Shown here piece after piece: positions 1-5,043 of a DNA stretch of 5,043 nt. The translations under genes and the position numbers were made by a program. Location of the stretch: positions 1-5,043 of the forward strand of contig URTH01000143.1 in NCBI GenBank assembly GCA_900550775.1. The letters run 5' to 3'. The notes beneath the pieces are model-generated. The model worked only from the letters and a program-made list of their open reading frames with translations. It was not told the DNA's origin and ran no database searches. Numbering within the stretch: the stretch's first letter is position 1; each line of letters begins with the position of its first letter. Source of the DNA: an uncultured Eubacteriales bacterium (GTDB taxonomy: Bacteria > Bacillota > Clostridia > Monoglobales > Monoglobaceae).

Positions 1-5
1 AAACC

Positions 6-614
6 ATGAACCTTTCAGAGACGGACGCCGCCTACTATGCGCAGGGGTTTCAATATGTCGCAGGCATTGACGAGGTGGGGCGCGGCCCTTTGGCCGGGCC
101 GGTCTGCGCCGCCGCGGTGATACTGCCGCCCGGACTGATCCTGGACGGCGTGAACGATTCAAAAAAGCTGAGCGAAAAAAAGCGCGAGGCGCTGTATGAT
201 GTCATCGCGCAAAACGCGCTTTGCTGGAGCTATGCGTTTGTGGACGCGCCCACGATCGATCAGATCAACATTCGTCAGGCAACCCATCTTGCGATGGAAA
301 ACGCCGTGAAAAAGCTGTCCCTGCCGGCCGACTTTTTATTGATTGACGGCAACGATAAAATCCCGTTTTCCGTGCCGTACGCCTATCTGGTTAAGGGCGA
401 TGCAAAGTCACAGTCCATTGCCGCCGCATCGATCATGGCAAAGGTGACAAGAGACCGCTATATGAAGGAAATGGCAAAGGAATACCCGGAATATGCCTTT
501 GAAAAGCATAAGGGCTACGGAACTAAGGTACATATGGAGGCGATCAGAGCCTATGGTCTGACGCCGCTGCACCGCGTCTCGTTCATGACGGATAAGGTGC
601 TTGGCAAGGTATGA
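6..614 (+). CDS. rnhB: Ribonuclease HII
   Basis: Cytoplasmic endonuclease that cuts the RNA strand of RNA-DNA hybrids and incises at single ribonucleotides in duplex DNA, starting ribonucleotide excision repair. The 202-residue protein has the whole family core. The N-terminal IDEVGRGPLAGPV block carries Asp22 and Glu23, LLIDGN carries Asp114, and LVKGDAKSQSIAAASIMAKVTRD carries Asp132 (quoted in part by motif: KGD, then AASIMAKVTRD). These match the four catalytic acids of E. coli RNase HII (D16, E17, D108, D126). GRG (25-27) and Tyr171 in HKGYGT fit the residues known to recognise the RNA-DNA junction. The length is close to E. coli (198 aa), so it looks complete. Only five bases precede this ATG and the frame stays open to the window edge, so no ribosome binding site can be seen and a longer N-terminus, as in some Bacilli, is not excluded. 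The stop overlaps the next start. Confidence 0.96.
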   Translation: MNLSETDAAYYAQGFQYVAGIDEVGRGPLAGPVCAAAVILPPGLILDGVNDSKKLSEKKREALYDVIAQNALCWSYAFVDAPTIDQINIRQATHLAMENAVKKLSLPADFLLIDGNDKIPFSVPYAYLVKGDAKSQSIAAASIMAKVTRDRYMKEMAKEYPEYAFEKHKGYGTKVHMEAIRAYGLTPLHRVSFMTDKVLGKV

Positions 615-991
615 GCCGCTATCGCAAGGATCTCGGTGATTTCGGCGAGGCGGCCGCCGCGGCTTATCTGAAAAAGAAGCAATATCAGATCCTTGAAAAA
701 AACTATCGGACGGCCGGCGGCGAGCTGGATTTAATCGCGCGGACACAGACGCACCTTATTTTTGTGGAGGTCAAGACCAGAAGCAATCTGCACTACGGCA
801 GACCGATTGAGGCAATCGACCGCAAAAAGATGCAGCACATGCGGCGCGCGGCGGCGGCCTATCTTTCAGAGCACCCGACGCAGCTGGAAATTCAGTTTGA
901 TGCGGTGGAGGTTTTTGCCGTAGAATCGGCCGGCATGATGCAGCTGAAAGAAGTGGTTCACACGCCGAATCTTGTGATGGAAGGGGCATAA
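611..991 (+). CDS. yraN: YraN/UPF0102 family protein, predicted nuclease fold
   Basis: A 126-residue protein of the YraN (UPF0102) family, which has a PD-(D/E)XK endonuclease-like fold; its cellular role is not well settled. Visible family marks are the N-terminal GDFGEAAAAAYL helix (Glu13), the GGELDLIA strand (Asp40), FVEVKTR (Glu53 and Lys55, the ExK half of the nuclease motif) and the later FDAVEV strand (Asp97). All putative metal-site residues are present, so activity is plausible but unproven. The length is typical for the family. The ATG overlaps the rnhB stop (ATGA, 611-614) and the ribosome binding site is poor (AAGG at 594-597, too distant to be strong), which points to translational coupling with rnhB. 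rnhB-yraN adjacency recurs in many bacteria, in keeping with a role in DNA or RNA processing, but this remains inference. Confidence 0.92.
   Translation: MSRYRKDLGDFGEAAAAAYLKKKQYQILEKNYRTAGGELDLIARTQTHLIFVEVKTRSNLHYGRPIEAIDRKKMQHMRRAAAAYLSEHPTQLEIQFDAVEVFAVESAGMMQLKEVVHTPNLVMEGA
981..986 (+). promoter_or_regulatory. Ribosome binding site of the dipeptidase gene
   Basis: AAGGGG lies inside the last codons of yraN, 9 bases before the ATG at 996. It supports that start and implies the dipeptidase is translated from the same transcript as rnhB and yraN. Confidence 0.6.
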
Positions 992-995
992 GCGG

Positions 996-1946
996 ATGAG
1001 GGAGAAAATATTTGACATGCACTGTGACACCATCTTGGAGATGATGGAGAGAGAGCAGGGACTGAAGAAAAATACGCTGCATTTGGACCTTGAACGCATG
1101 GCGGCGCACGAGAATTATATCCAGGTTTTTGCAGCATTTATCGACCAAAAAGGGATTTCTGTTTCGCCGATGACGGCGTGCGTTGCGATGCTGCATAAAA
1201 TCCATGAGGAGATCGAAAAAAATAAGGATCGGATCCGGCTCATTCAGTCGGAAAAGGATTTAAAGGCGGCGGCCGCACAAAACGGCTGCGGTGCGATTTT
1301 GTCGATCGAGGGCGCTGAGGCGCTGGAGGGGTCGCTCTCCAACCTTTGGATGTACGACCGTCTGGGTGTGCGGCTGATTACGCTGACCTGGAACTATGCC
1401 AACGAGCTGGCGGACGGCATCACCGAGAGCCGCGGCGGCGGTCTGACCGATTTTGGACGGCAGGCCGTAGCTATGATGGAGGACATGGGGATTTTGGTGG
1501 ACGTGTCGCACCTGTCAAGAAAGGGATTCTGGGATGTTGCTGCCGTGACAAAGCATCCGTTTGTGGCGTCACATTCCTGCGTTTATGCGCTCTTCCAGCA
1601 TCCGCGCAACTTGGACGATGAACAGATCAGGCTGCTGATTGACCGCGGCGGCGGTATCGGCATGAACTTTTATCCGCAGTTTTTGTCGTACAGCGGAAGC
1701 TGCGGCATCGATACAATTCTTTCGCATATGGAATATATTTTAGACCGCGGCGGCGACCAAACGCTTGGGCTTGGCTCCGATTTTGATGGGGTTGACGCAC
1801 TGCCGGACGGCATCCGCGGCGCGGAGAATATGCAGGATTTGATCGATGCGATGCGAAAGAGGCGGTGGCCGAAAGAGCTGATCGAGCGCGTCTGCTTTGG
1901 TAATTTTTACAGAATTTTTGCGCAGACGCTGGCGCGAAGAAAGTGA
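996..1946 (+). CDS. M19 (renal/membrane-type) dipeptidase, zinc-dependent
   Basis: A 316-residue metallo-dipeptidase of peptidase family M19, an amidohydrolase-type TIM barrel that hydrolyses dipeptides, often with tolerance for a D-residue at the C-terminal position. The two-zinc site is complete when compared with human renal dipeptidase: His9 and Asp11 (DMHCDT), the bridging Glu105 (SIEGAEAL), His172 (VDVSHLS) and His193 (ASHSC). Asp262 in GLGSDFDGV matches the catalytic acid, and Arg204 in HPRNLDDEQ matches the substrate-binding arginine region. There is no signal peptide or membrane segment, so the enzyme is probably cytosolic, unlike the anchored mammalian form. It starts 4 bases after the yraN stop and is probably the last gene of that operon. 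The likely substrates are dipeptides from peptide uptake or cell-wall turnover; the sequence does not show which. Confidence 0.93.
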   Translation: MREKIFDMHCDTILEMMEREQGLKKNTLHLDLERMAAHENYIQVFAAFIDQKGISVSPMTACVAMLHKIHEEIEKNKDRIRLIQSEKDLKAAAAQNGCGAILSIEGAEALEGSLSNLWMYDRLGVRLITLTWNYANELADGITESRGGGLTDFGRQAVAMMEDMGILVDVSHLSRKGFWDVAAVTKHPFVASHSCVYALFQHPRNLDDEQIRLLIDRGGGIGMNFYPQFLSYSGSCGIDTILSHMEYILDRGGDQTLGLGSDFDGVDALPDGIRGAENMQDLIDAMRKRRWPKELIERVCFGNFYRIFAQTLARRK

Positions 1947-1954
1947 CTTTTTTT

Positions 1955-1976
1955 ACAAAATGCTGTTGCATTTTGT
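1955..1976. repeat. Perfect 9-bp inverted repeat in the spacer before the aminotransferase gene
   Basis: The arms ACAAAATGC (1955-1963) and GCATTTTGT (1968-1976) are exact reverse complements around a 4-base TGTT centre. The element starts 8 bases after the dipeptidase stop and follows a run of seven T (1948-1954). No T-run follows it on either strand, so it does not look like an intrinsic terminator. The right arm covers the candidate -35 box at 1966-1971, so an operator role is possible. It could equally be an RNA hairpin at the 3' end of the upstream transcript. The repeat is certain; its function is not. Confidence 0.75.
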
Positions 1977-1994
1977 GGCCAGATGTATTAAAAT
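1966..1994 (+). promoter_or_regulatory. Candidate sigma-A-type promoter for the aminotransferase gene
   Basis: The candidate is TTGCAT (1966-1971), a 17-base spacer and TAAAAT (1989-1994). The -10 box matches TATAAT at 5 of 6 positions and the spacing is ideal, but the -35 box is poor (3 of 6). It lies in the most AT-rich stretch of the region and would start transcription near 2001, leaving a leader of about 30 bases that ends with the ribosome binding site. The overlap with the inverted repeat at 1955-1976 suggests regulation. Confidence 0.5.
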
Positions 1995-2015
1995 ATTGTA
2001 GTATTATGATTCCTT

Positions 2016-2020
2016 GGAGG
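2016..2020 (+). promoter_or_regulatory. Ribosome binding site that decides the aminotransferase start
   Basis: GGAGG sits 9 bases before the ATG at 2030. It is the only good ribosome binding site in the gap, so it fixes the start there instead of at the in-frame GTG at 1943 or ATG at 2006. Confidence 0.8.
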
Positions 2021-2029
2021 TTTAAACAT

Positions 2030-3259
2030 ATGAATTTGCAAATTTCTAACAAAGCGAAGGCGATCAGTCCGTCTCCGACTCTGGCGATTGACTCTAAATT
2101 TAAGCAGATGAAAAAGCAGGGGATCCCTGTTGTCGGATTCGGTGCCGGTGAGCCTGACTTTAATACGCCGGATCATGTGAAGGCGGCAGGAATTCGTGCA
2201 ATCGAAAATAACTTTACCCGTTATACACCGGCATCCGGTACGCTGGAACTCAAACAGGCGATCTGCGATAAGGTGCAGAGAGACACTGGGCTGACTTATA
2301 CCACGGCAAACGTGATCGTGTGTAACGGCGGCAAACATGCCCTGACCAATATCTTTATGGCAATCTTAAATCCGGGAGACGAGGTGCTGATTCCGGCGCC
2401 GTATTGGGTGAGCTATCCGGAAATGGTAAAGATGGCGGACGGCGTGCCTGTCTATATCGAAACCACTGAGGAAAATCAGTTTAAATTTACGATGGATCAG
2501 TTAGCGGCGGCCTGCACCGACAAGACCAGAGCGCTGGTGCTCAACACCCCCAGCAATCCGACCGGTATGATTTATACCAAAGAGGAAATGGAGAAGATCG
2601 GCGCATTTGCGGTAGAGCATTCCATCTACATCGTCTTTGACGAGATTTACGAAAAGCTGGTCTATGAGGGAGAGCATGTCAATATCGCGACCCTCGGCGA
2701 TGAGATCAAAAAGCATACCATCATTGTAAACGGTATGGCAAAGACCTATGCCATGACCGGGTGGAGAATCGGCTACGCCGTAGCCGAGGCGCCTGTGATT
2801 AAGGCGATGAGCAATATGCAGAGTCACGCGACCTCCAACCCCAACTCGATCGCACAGGCGGCGTCGGTTGCCGCGCTGAACGGCGATCAGTCGGTGATTG
2901 AGCCGATGAAAGCGGAATATGTGCGCCGCCGGGATTATATGGTTGCGCGCATCAACGGGATTGAGGGGCTGAGCTGTCAGTGTCCGCACGGCGCTTTTTA
3001 TGTCTTTATGAATGTCAAGGACGTGCTGGGCAAGGAGCATTACGGAAAAATGATTCATACCGCGACGGAGCTGTGTGAGGATGTGTTAGATCGCGCCCTG
3101 GTTGCCATGGTGCCGAGTGAGGGCTTTGGCGTTGAGGGTTACGTCCGTCTTTCCTACGCGACCTCGATGGAGGTAATCCGCACCGGGCTTGACCGTCTGG
3201 AGGAATACTTAAAGGGAGAAAGCAAGGAGGTTGTCTATTCCGACAACACGCTGGACTAG
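2030..3259 (+). CDS. Class I pyridoxal-phosphate aminotransferase, aspartate aminotransferase type
   Basis: A 409-residue fold-type I PLP enzyme resembling the AspB/Thermus-type aspartate aminotransferases (subgroup Ib), which convert oxaloacetate plus glutamate to aspartate plus 2-oxoglutarate. In order: GAGEPDFNTP (39-48), Lys102 in NGGKHAL, a position linked to binding of the distal carboxylate in this subgroup, Trp126 in PYWVSYPE, which stacks on the cofactor, Asn176 in NTPSNPTG, Asp204 and Tyr207 in FDEIYE, the Schiff-base Lys238 in GMAKTYAMTGWRIGY, Arg246 for the phosphate, and Arg373 in VRLSYA for the substrate alpha-carboxylate. The residue before Lys238 is Ala where many relatives have Ser. 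A short polar tail of about 15 residues follows the last helix. Prephenate or other dicarboxylic acceptors cannot be excluded by eye. The gene appears to have its own promoter. The start at 2030 rests on the GGAGG ribosome binding site and on family homology beginning near residue 5. Confidence 0.93.
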   Translation: MNLQISNKAKAISPSPTLAIDSKFKQMKKQGIPVVGFGAGEPDFNTPDHVKAAGIRAIENNFTRYTPASGTLELKQAICDKVQRDTGLTYTTANVIVCNGGKHALTNIFMAILNPGDEVLIPAPYWVSYPEMVKMADGVPVYIETTEENQFKFTMDQLAAACTDKTRALVLNTPSNPTGMIYTKEEMEKIGAFAVEHSIYIVFDEIYEKLVYEGEHVNIATLGDEIKKHTIIVNGMAKTYAMTGWRIGYAVAEAPVIKAMSNMQSHATSNPNSIAQAASVAALNGDQSVIEPMKAEYVRRRDYMVARINGIEGLSCQCPHGAFYVFMNVKDVLGKEHYGKMIHTATELCEDVLDRALVAMVPSEGFGVEGYVRLSYATSMEVIRTGLDRLEEYLKGESKEVVYSDNTLD

Positions 3260-3314
3260 TTAGAGAATGTCGCAATATTTTGCAGAAAACGACATGAAAT
3301 TTTTCGCAAATTAA

Positions 3315-3338
3315 GATTCCGCCGTTTTGGGCGGAATC
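3315..3338. terminator. GC-rich hairpin between the aminotransferase gene and purB; probable terminator or attenuator
   Basis: GATTCCGCC (3315-3323) and GGCGGAATC (3330-3338) form a perfect 9-bp stem around the 6-base loop GTTTTG. Five further A-T pairs (3308-3312 with 3340-3344) can form below a small internal loop. It lies 55 bases after the aminotransferase stop and 52 bases before the purB start, the usual place for a terminator. The downstream tract is only AATTTAAAG, with no true T-run, and the reverse strand is also weak, so termination may be partial. It could also act as an RNA stability element or leader attenuator for purB. Confidence 0.5.
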
Positions 3339-3377
3339 GAATTTAAAGATTGCAGGGAAACGAAAATTGGAAAACGT

Positions 3378-3383
3378 AAGGAG
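3378..3383 (+). promoter_or_regulatory. Ribosome binding site that decides the purB start
   Basis: AAGGAG sits 7 bases before the ATG at 3391. It excludes the in-frame TTG at 3367, which lies upstream of this site. Confidence 0.8.
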
Positions 3384-3390
3384 AGACAAG

Positions 3391-4821
3391 ATGCAAAAGG
3401 ATGTTTACGAAAGCCCGTTAAATTCCCGTTACGCCAGCAAGGAGATGAAGTATATCTTCTCGCCGGATAAAAAGTTTAAGACCTGGCGAAAGCTTTGGGT
3501 TGCCCTGGCAGAATCGGAGATGGAACTGGGGCTTAAAATCACGCCGGAGCAGGTGCAGGAGCTGAAAGACCATGTGGACGACATTAACTATGCCGTTGCC
3601 GCCGAGCGCGAGCATGAGGTACGGCATGACGTGATGGCGCACGTTTATGCGTACGGAACCCAGTGTCCGTCCGCAAAGGGGATCATTCACCTTGGCGCAA
3701 CCTCCTGTTATGTGGGCGATAATACGGATATCATCATCATGTATGAGGGGCTGCGGCTGATCCGCAGCAAGCTGATCCGCGTGATTTCGTATCTTCGTGA
3801 TTTTGCGCTGGAATATAAGGCAATGCCGACCCTTGGTTTTACGCATTTTCAGGCGGCGCAGCTGACAACCGTCGGCAAGCGTGCGTCGCTCTGGCTCTGG
3901 GAACTGATGATGGATTTAGAAAACATCGATTTTCAGCTGAGCCGTGCCGCGCTTTTGGGATCAAAGGGAACCACGGGTACCCAGGCAAGCTTTATGGAGC
4001 TTTTTGACGGCGACACCCAAAAGGTGAAGGCACTGGAAAAGAAAATCTGTGAGAAGATGGGCTATCAAAAATATTACCCGGTTTCGGGACAGACGTATTC
4101 CCGGAAATTGGATTATCAGATGCTGTCCGTGCTGAGCGGCGTGGCACAAAGCGCCTATAAATTTGCCAATGACATTCGTCTGCTGCAGCATCTGAAAGAA
4201 ATGGAAGAACCGTTTGAAAAGACGCAGATCGGTTCATCGGCCATGGCGTATAAGCGCAATCCGATGCGGAGCGAGCGGATTTGTTCGCTGGCGCGTTATG
4301 TCATGGTGGACGCGTTAAACCCGGCAATGACGACCTCAACCCAGTGGTTTGAGCGAACATTGGACGATTCTGCCAATAAGCGCATCAGCGTGGCAGAGGC
4401 GTTTTTGACCGTGGACGCGATCTTAAATATCTATATGAACGTGGCAAACGGCCTGGTGGTTTATCCCAAGGTCATTGCGCAGCGCATCCAGTCGGAGCTG
4501 CCGTTTATGGCGACCGAAAATATCCTGATGGACGCGGTGAAAAAGGGCGGTGACCGCCAGGAGCTGCATGAGCGGATTCGGACGCATTCGATGGCGGCGG
4601 CAAGGGTCGTGAAGGAAGAAGGAAAGCCCAACGACTTAATCGACCGCATTGTAGCCGACCCGGCATTCGGCCTTACCAAGGACGAGGTGGAGAAAATCCT
4701 AAAGCCGGAGAACTTTATCGGCCGCAGCGTGCAGCAGGTGGAGGAATTTGTTGCGGACTATGTGGATCCGGCGATTTGCGGCTGCGAGGACGCAGCGGAG
4801 GAAGTCGAACTGACGGTATAA
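3391..4821 (+). CDS. purB: Adenylosuccinate lyase, long (animal-like) form
   Basis: A 476-residue member of the fumarase/aspartase superfamily. It acts twice in purine synthesis, releasing fumarate from SAICAR to give AICAR and from adenylosuccinate to give AMP. Recognisable parts are the N-terminal SPLNSRYAS (substrate-binding Arg13 and Tyr14), His79 in RHDVMAH, GATSCYVGDN, the catalytic His152 in GFTHFQ, KGTTGTQASF, and the mobile signature loop GSSAMAYKRNPMRSE with the catalytic serine (Ser282/Ser283), Lys288 and Glu295. QWFERTLDDSAN and ELPFMATEN follow. Many blocks match human ADSL almost word for word, and the length is near the human 484, not the roughly 430 of B. subtilis PurB. The loop has Ala286 where human has Pro. 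The C-terminal tail is acidic. The start is set by AAGGAG. No PurR-box-like pair was recognised upstream. proC follows after 31 bases. Confidence 0.97.
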   Translation: MQKDVYESPLNSRYASKEMKYIFSPDKKFKTWRKLWVALAESEMELGLKITPEQVQELKDHVDDINYAVAAEREHEVRHDVMAHVYAYGTQCPSAKGIIHLGATSCYVGDNTDIIIMYEGLRLIRSKLIRVISYLRDFALEYKAMPTLGFTHFQAAQLTTVGKRASLWLWELMMDLENIDFQLSRAALLGSKGTTGTQASFMELFDGDTQKVKALEKKICEKMGYQKYYPVSGQTYSRKLDYQMLSVLSGVAQSAYKFANDIRLLQHLKEMEEPFEKTQIGSSAMAYKRNPMRSERICSLARYVMVDALNPAMTTSTQWFERTLDDSANKRISVAEAFLTVDAILNIYMNVANGLVVYPKVIAQRIQSELPFMATENILMDAVKKGGDRQELHERIRTHSMAAARVVKEEGKPNDLIDRIVADPAFGLTKDEVEKILKPENFIGRSVQQVEEFVADYVDPAICGCEDAAEEVELTV

Positions 4822-4840
4822 AAAATCAAACGCAGATAAA

Positions 4841-4846
4841 GGAAGG
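4841..4846 (+). promoter_or_regulatory. Ribosome binding site of proC
   Basis: GGAAGG (within AAAGGAAGGA) lies 6 bases before the ATG at 4853. The purB-proC gap has neither a hairpin nor room for a convincing promoter, so this site probably serves a purB-proC transcript. Confidence 0.7.
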
Positions 4847-4852
4847 ATCACA

Positions 4853-5043
4853 ATGAAGATTGGATTGATCGGTGCCGGGAATATGGCCTCTGCGCTGCTT
4901 GGCGGTATGCTGAACGCAAAAATTATACAGCCGGGCGATGCGGTTATCTCCGACATGAACGAACAAAAACTGAAAAAATGGCAGGAAATCGGCGTTACGG
5001 TCACGACCGACAATCAAGAGGCAGAGCGGCTGGCCGATATTCT
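4853..5043 (+). CDS. proC: Pyrroline-5-carboxylate reductase, N-terminal part (cut by the window end)
   Basis: The first 63 codons of a ProC-like protein, which reduces 1-pyrroline-5-carboxylate to proline with NAD(P)H in the cytoplasm, the last step of proline synthesis. The start MKIGLIGAGNMASALLGGML is the first strand, glycine-rich loop (GAGNMA, residues 7-12) and helix of the Rossmann fold in this family. ISDMNEQKL (32-40) is the end of the second strand with the acidic or polar positions that choose the cofactor, and GVTVTTDNQEAERLADI (47-63) leads to the third strand. Family members have about 265-270 residues, so roughly three quarters, including the dimerisation and substrate domain, lies beyond the window. 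Other Rossmann reductases start similarly, but GAGNMASALLGG and TTDNQEA are characteristic of ProC. The reading frame is intact up to the edge. Confidence 0.9.
   Translation, partial: MKIGLIGAGNMASALLGGMLNAKIIQPGDAVISDMNEQKLKKWQEIGVTVTTDNQEAERLADI

Noticed and set aside
408..1205. Overlapping antisense open frames opposite rnhB, yraN and the dipeptidase gene.
   Set aside because: All are mirrored by genes with clear catalytic motifs. Their translations are rich in Arg, His, Cys and Ser, as is usual for shadow frames.
1429..1755. Repeated CCGCGGCGGCG-like words at about 1431, 1642 and 1745 in the dipeptidase gene.
   Set aside because: They encode Arg-Gly-Gly runs (SRGGG, DRGGG, DRGGD) with the favoured CGC and GGC codons. 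They are coding repeats, not a separate element.
1920..1954. Possible terminator at the end of the dipeptidase gene: GCGC/GCGC stem and the seven-T run at 1948-1954.
   Set aside because: The stem is only 4 bp and ends about 12 bases before the T-run, too far for an intrinsic terminator.
1943..2029. In-frame 29-codon extension of the aminotransferase from GTG at 1943, which overlaps the dipeptidase stop as GTGA, or from ATG at 2006.
   Set aside because: The extra residues are Cys/Trp-rich and unlike the family N-terminus. No ribosome binding site precedes either codon, and the stretch contains the inverted repeat, the promoter candidate and the GGAGG site that serves the ATG at 2030.
2501..3058. 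Long antisense open frame (185 codons) opposite the aminotransferase gene.
   Set aside because: It is a shadow of a strongly supported coding gene with GC-biased third positions. The translation shows no family motif and there is no ribosome binding site or promoter support.
3367..3390. In-frame 8-codon extension of purB from a TTG at 3367.
   Set aside because: The AAGGAG site lies within this extension, 7 bases before the ATG at 3391, and the family N-terminus fits the ATG start.
3418..5017. Antisense open frames opposite purB and the start of proC, some resembling hydrophobic proteins.
   Set aside because: The hydrophobic look comes from reading Glu/Lys-rich codons backwards. None has a start signal or a recognisable domain.

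Overview
This is an ordinary stretch of core chromosome with five genes, all on the + strand. They encode RNase HII (rnhB), a YraN-family protein, an M19 dipeptidase, a class I aspartate-type aminotransferase and adenylosuccinate lyase (purB), followed by the first 63 codons of pyrroline-5-carboxylate reductase (proC). Clear AAGGAG/GGAGG-type ribosome binding sites, short intergenic gaps, AT-rich promoter-like spacers between moderately GC-rich genes, and the protein types suggest a Firmicute of class Clostridia. That placement is inferred from general sequence character; no marker gene here fixes genus or family.

Layout: positions 6-1946 form a tight three-gene cluster. rnhB and yraN overlap by an ATGA, and the dipeptidase starts 4 bases after yraN. 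An 83-base AT-rich gap (1947-2029) follows, holding a perfect 9-bp inverted repeat, a good sigma-A-type promoter candidate and a strong ribosome binding site. These place the aminotransferase start at 2030. After it, a 131-base gap (3260-3390) holds a strong GC-rich hairpin, probably a terminator or attenuator, and then the purB ribosome binding site. Only 31 bases with no terminator separate purB from proC, so these two are probably co-transcribed.

How the genes work together: the first cluster pairs ribonucleotide removal from DNA (RnhB) with a putative nuclease-fold protein (YraN), a common bacterial neighbourhood, and the dipeptidase appears to ride along. The second half is amino-acid and purine metabolism. 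The aminotransferase interconverts oxaloacetate/glutamate and aspartate/2-oxoglutarate. Aspartate is the nitrogen donor that forms both substrates of PurB, and ProC makes proline from the glutamate-derived intermediate. The metabolic link is an inference from functions and adjacency.

I found no mobile element, CRISPR array, RNA gene or undescribed system. The items most worth a second look are the two hairpin/dyad elements in the intergenic gaps and the strikingly animal-like PurB.
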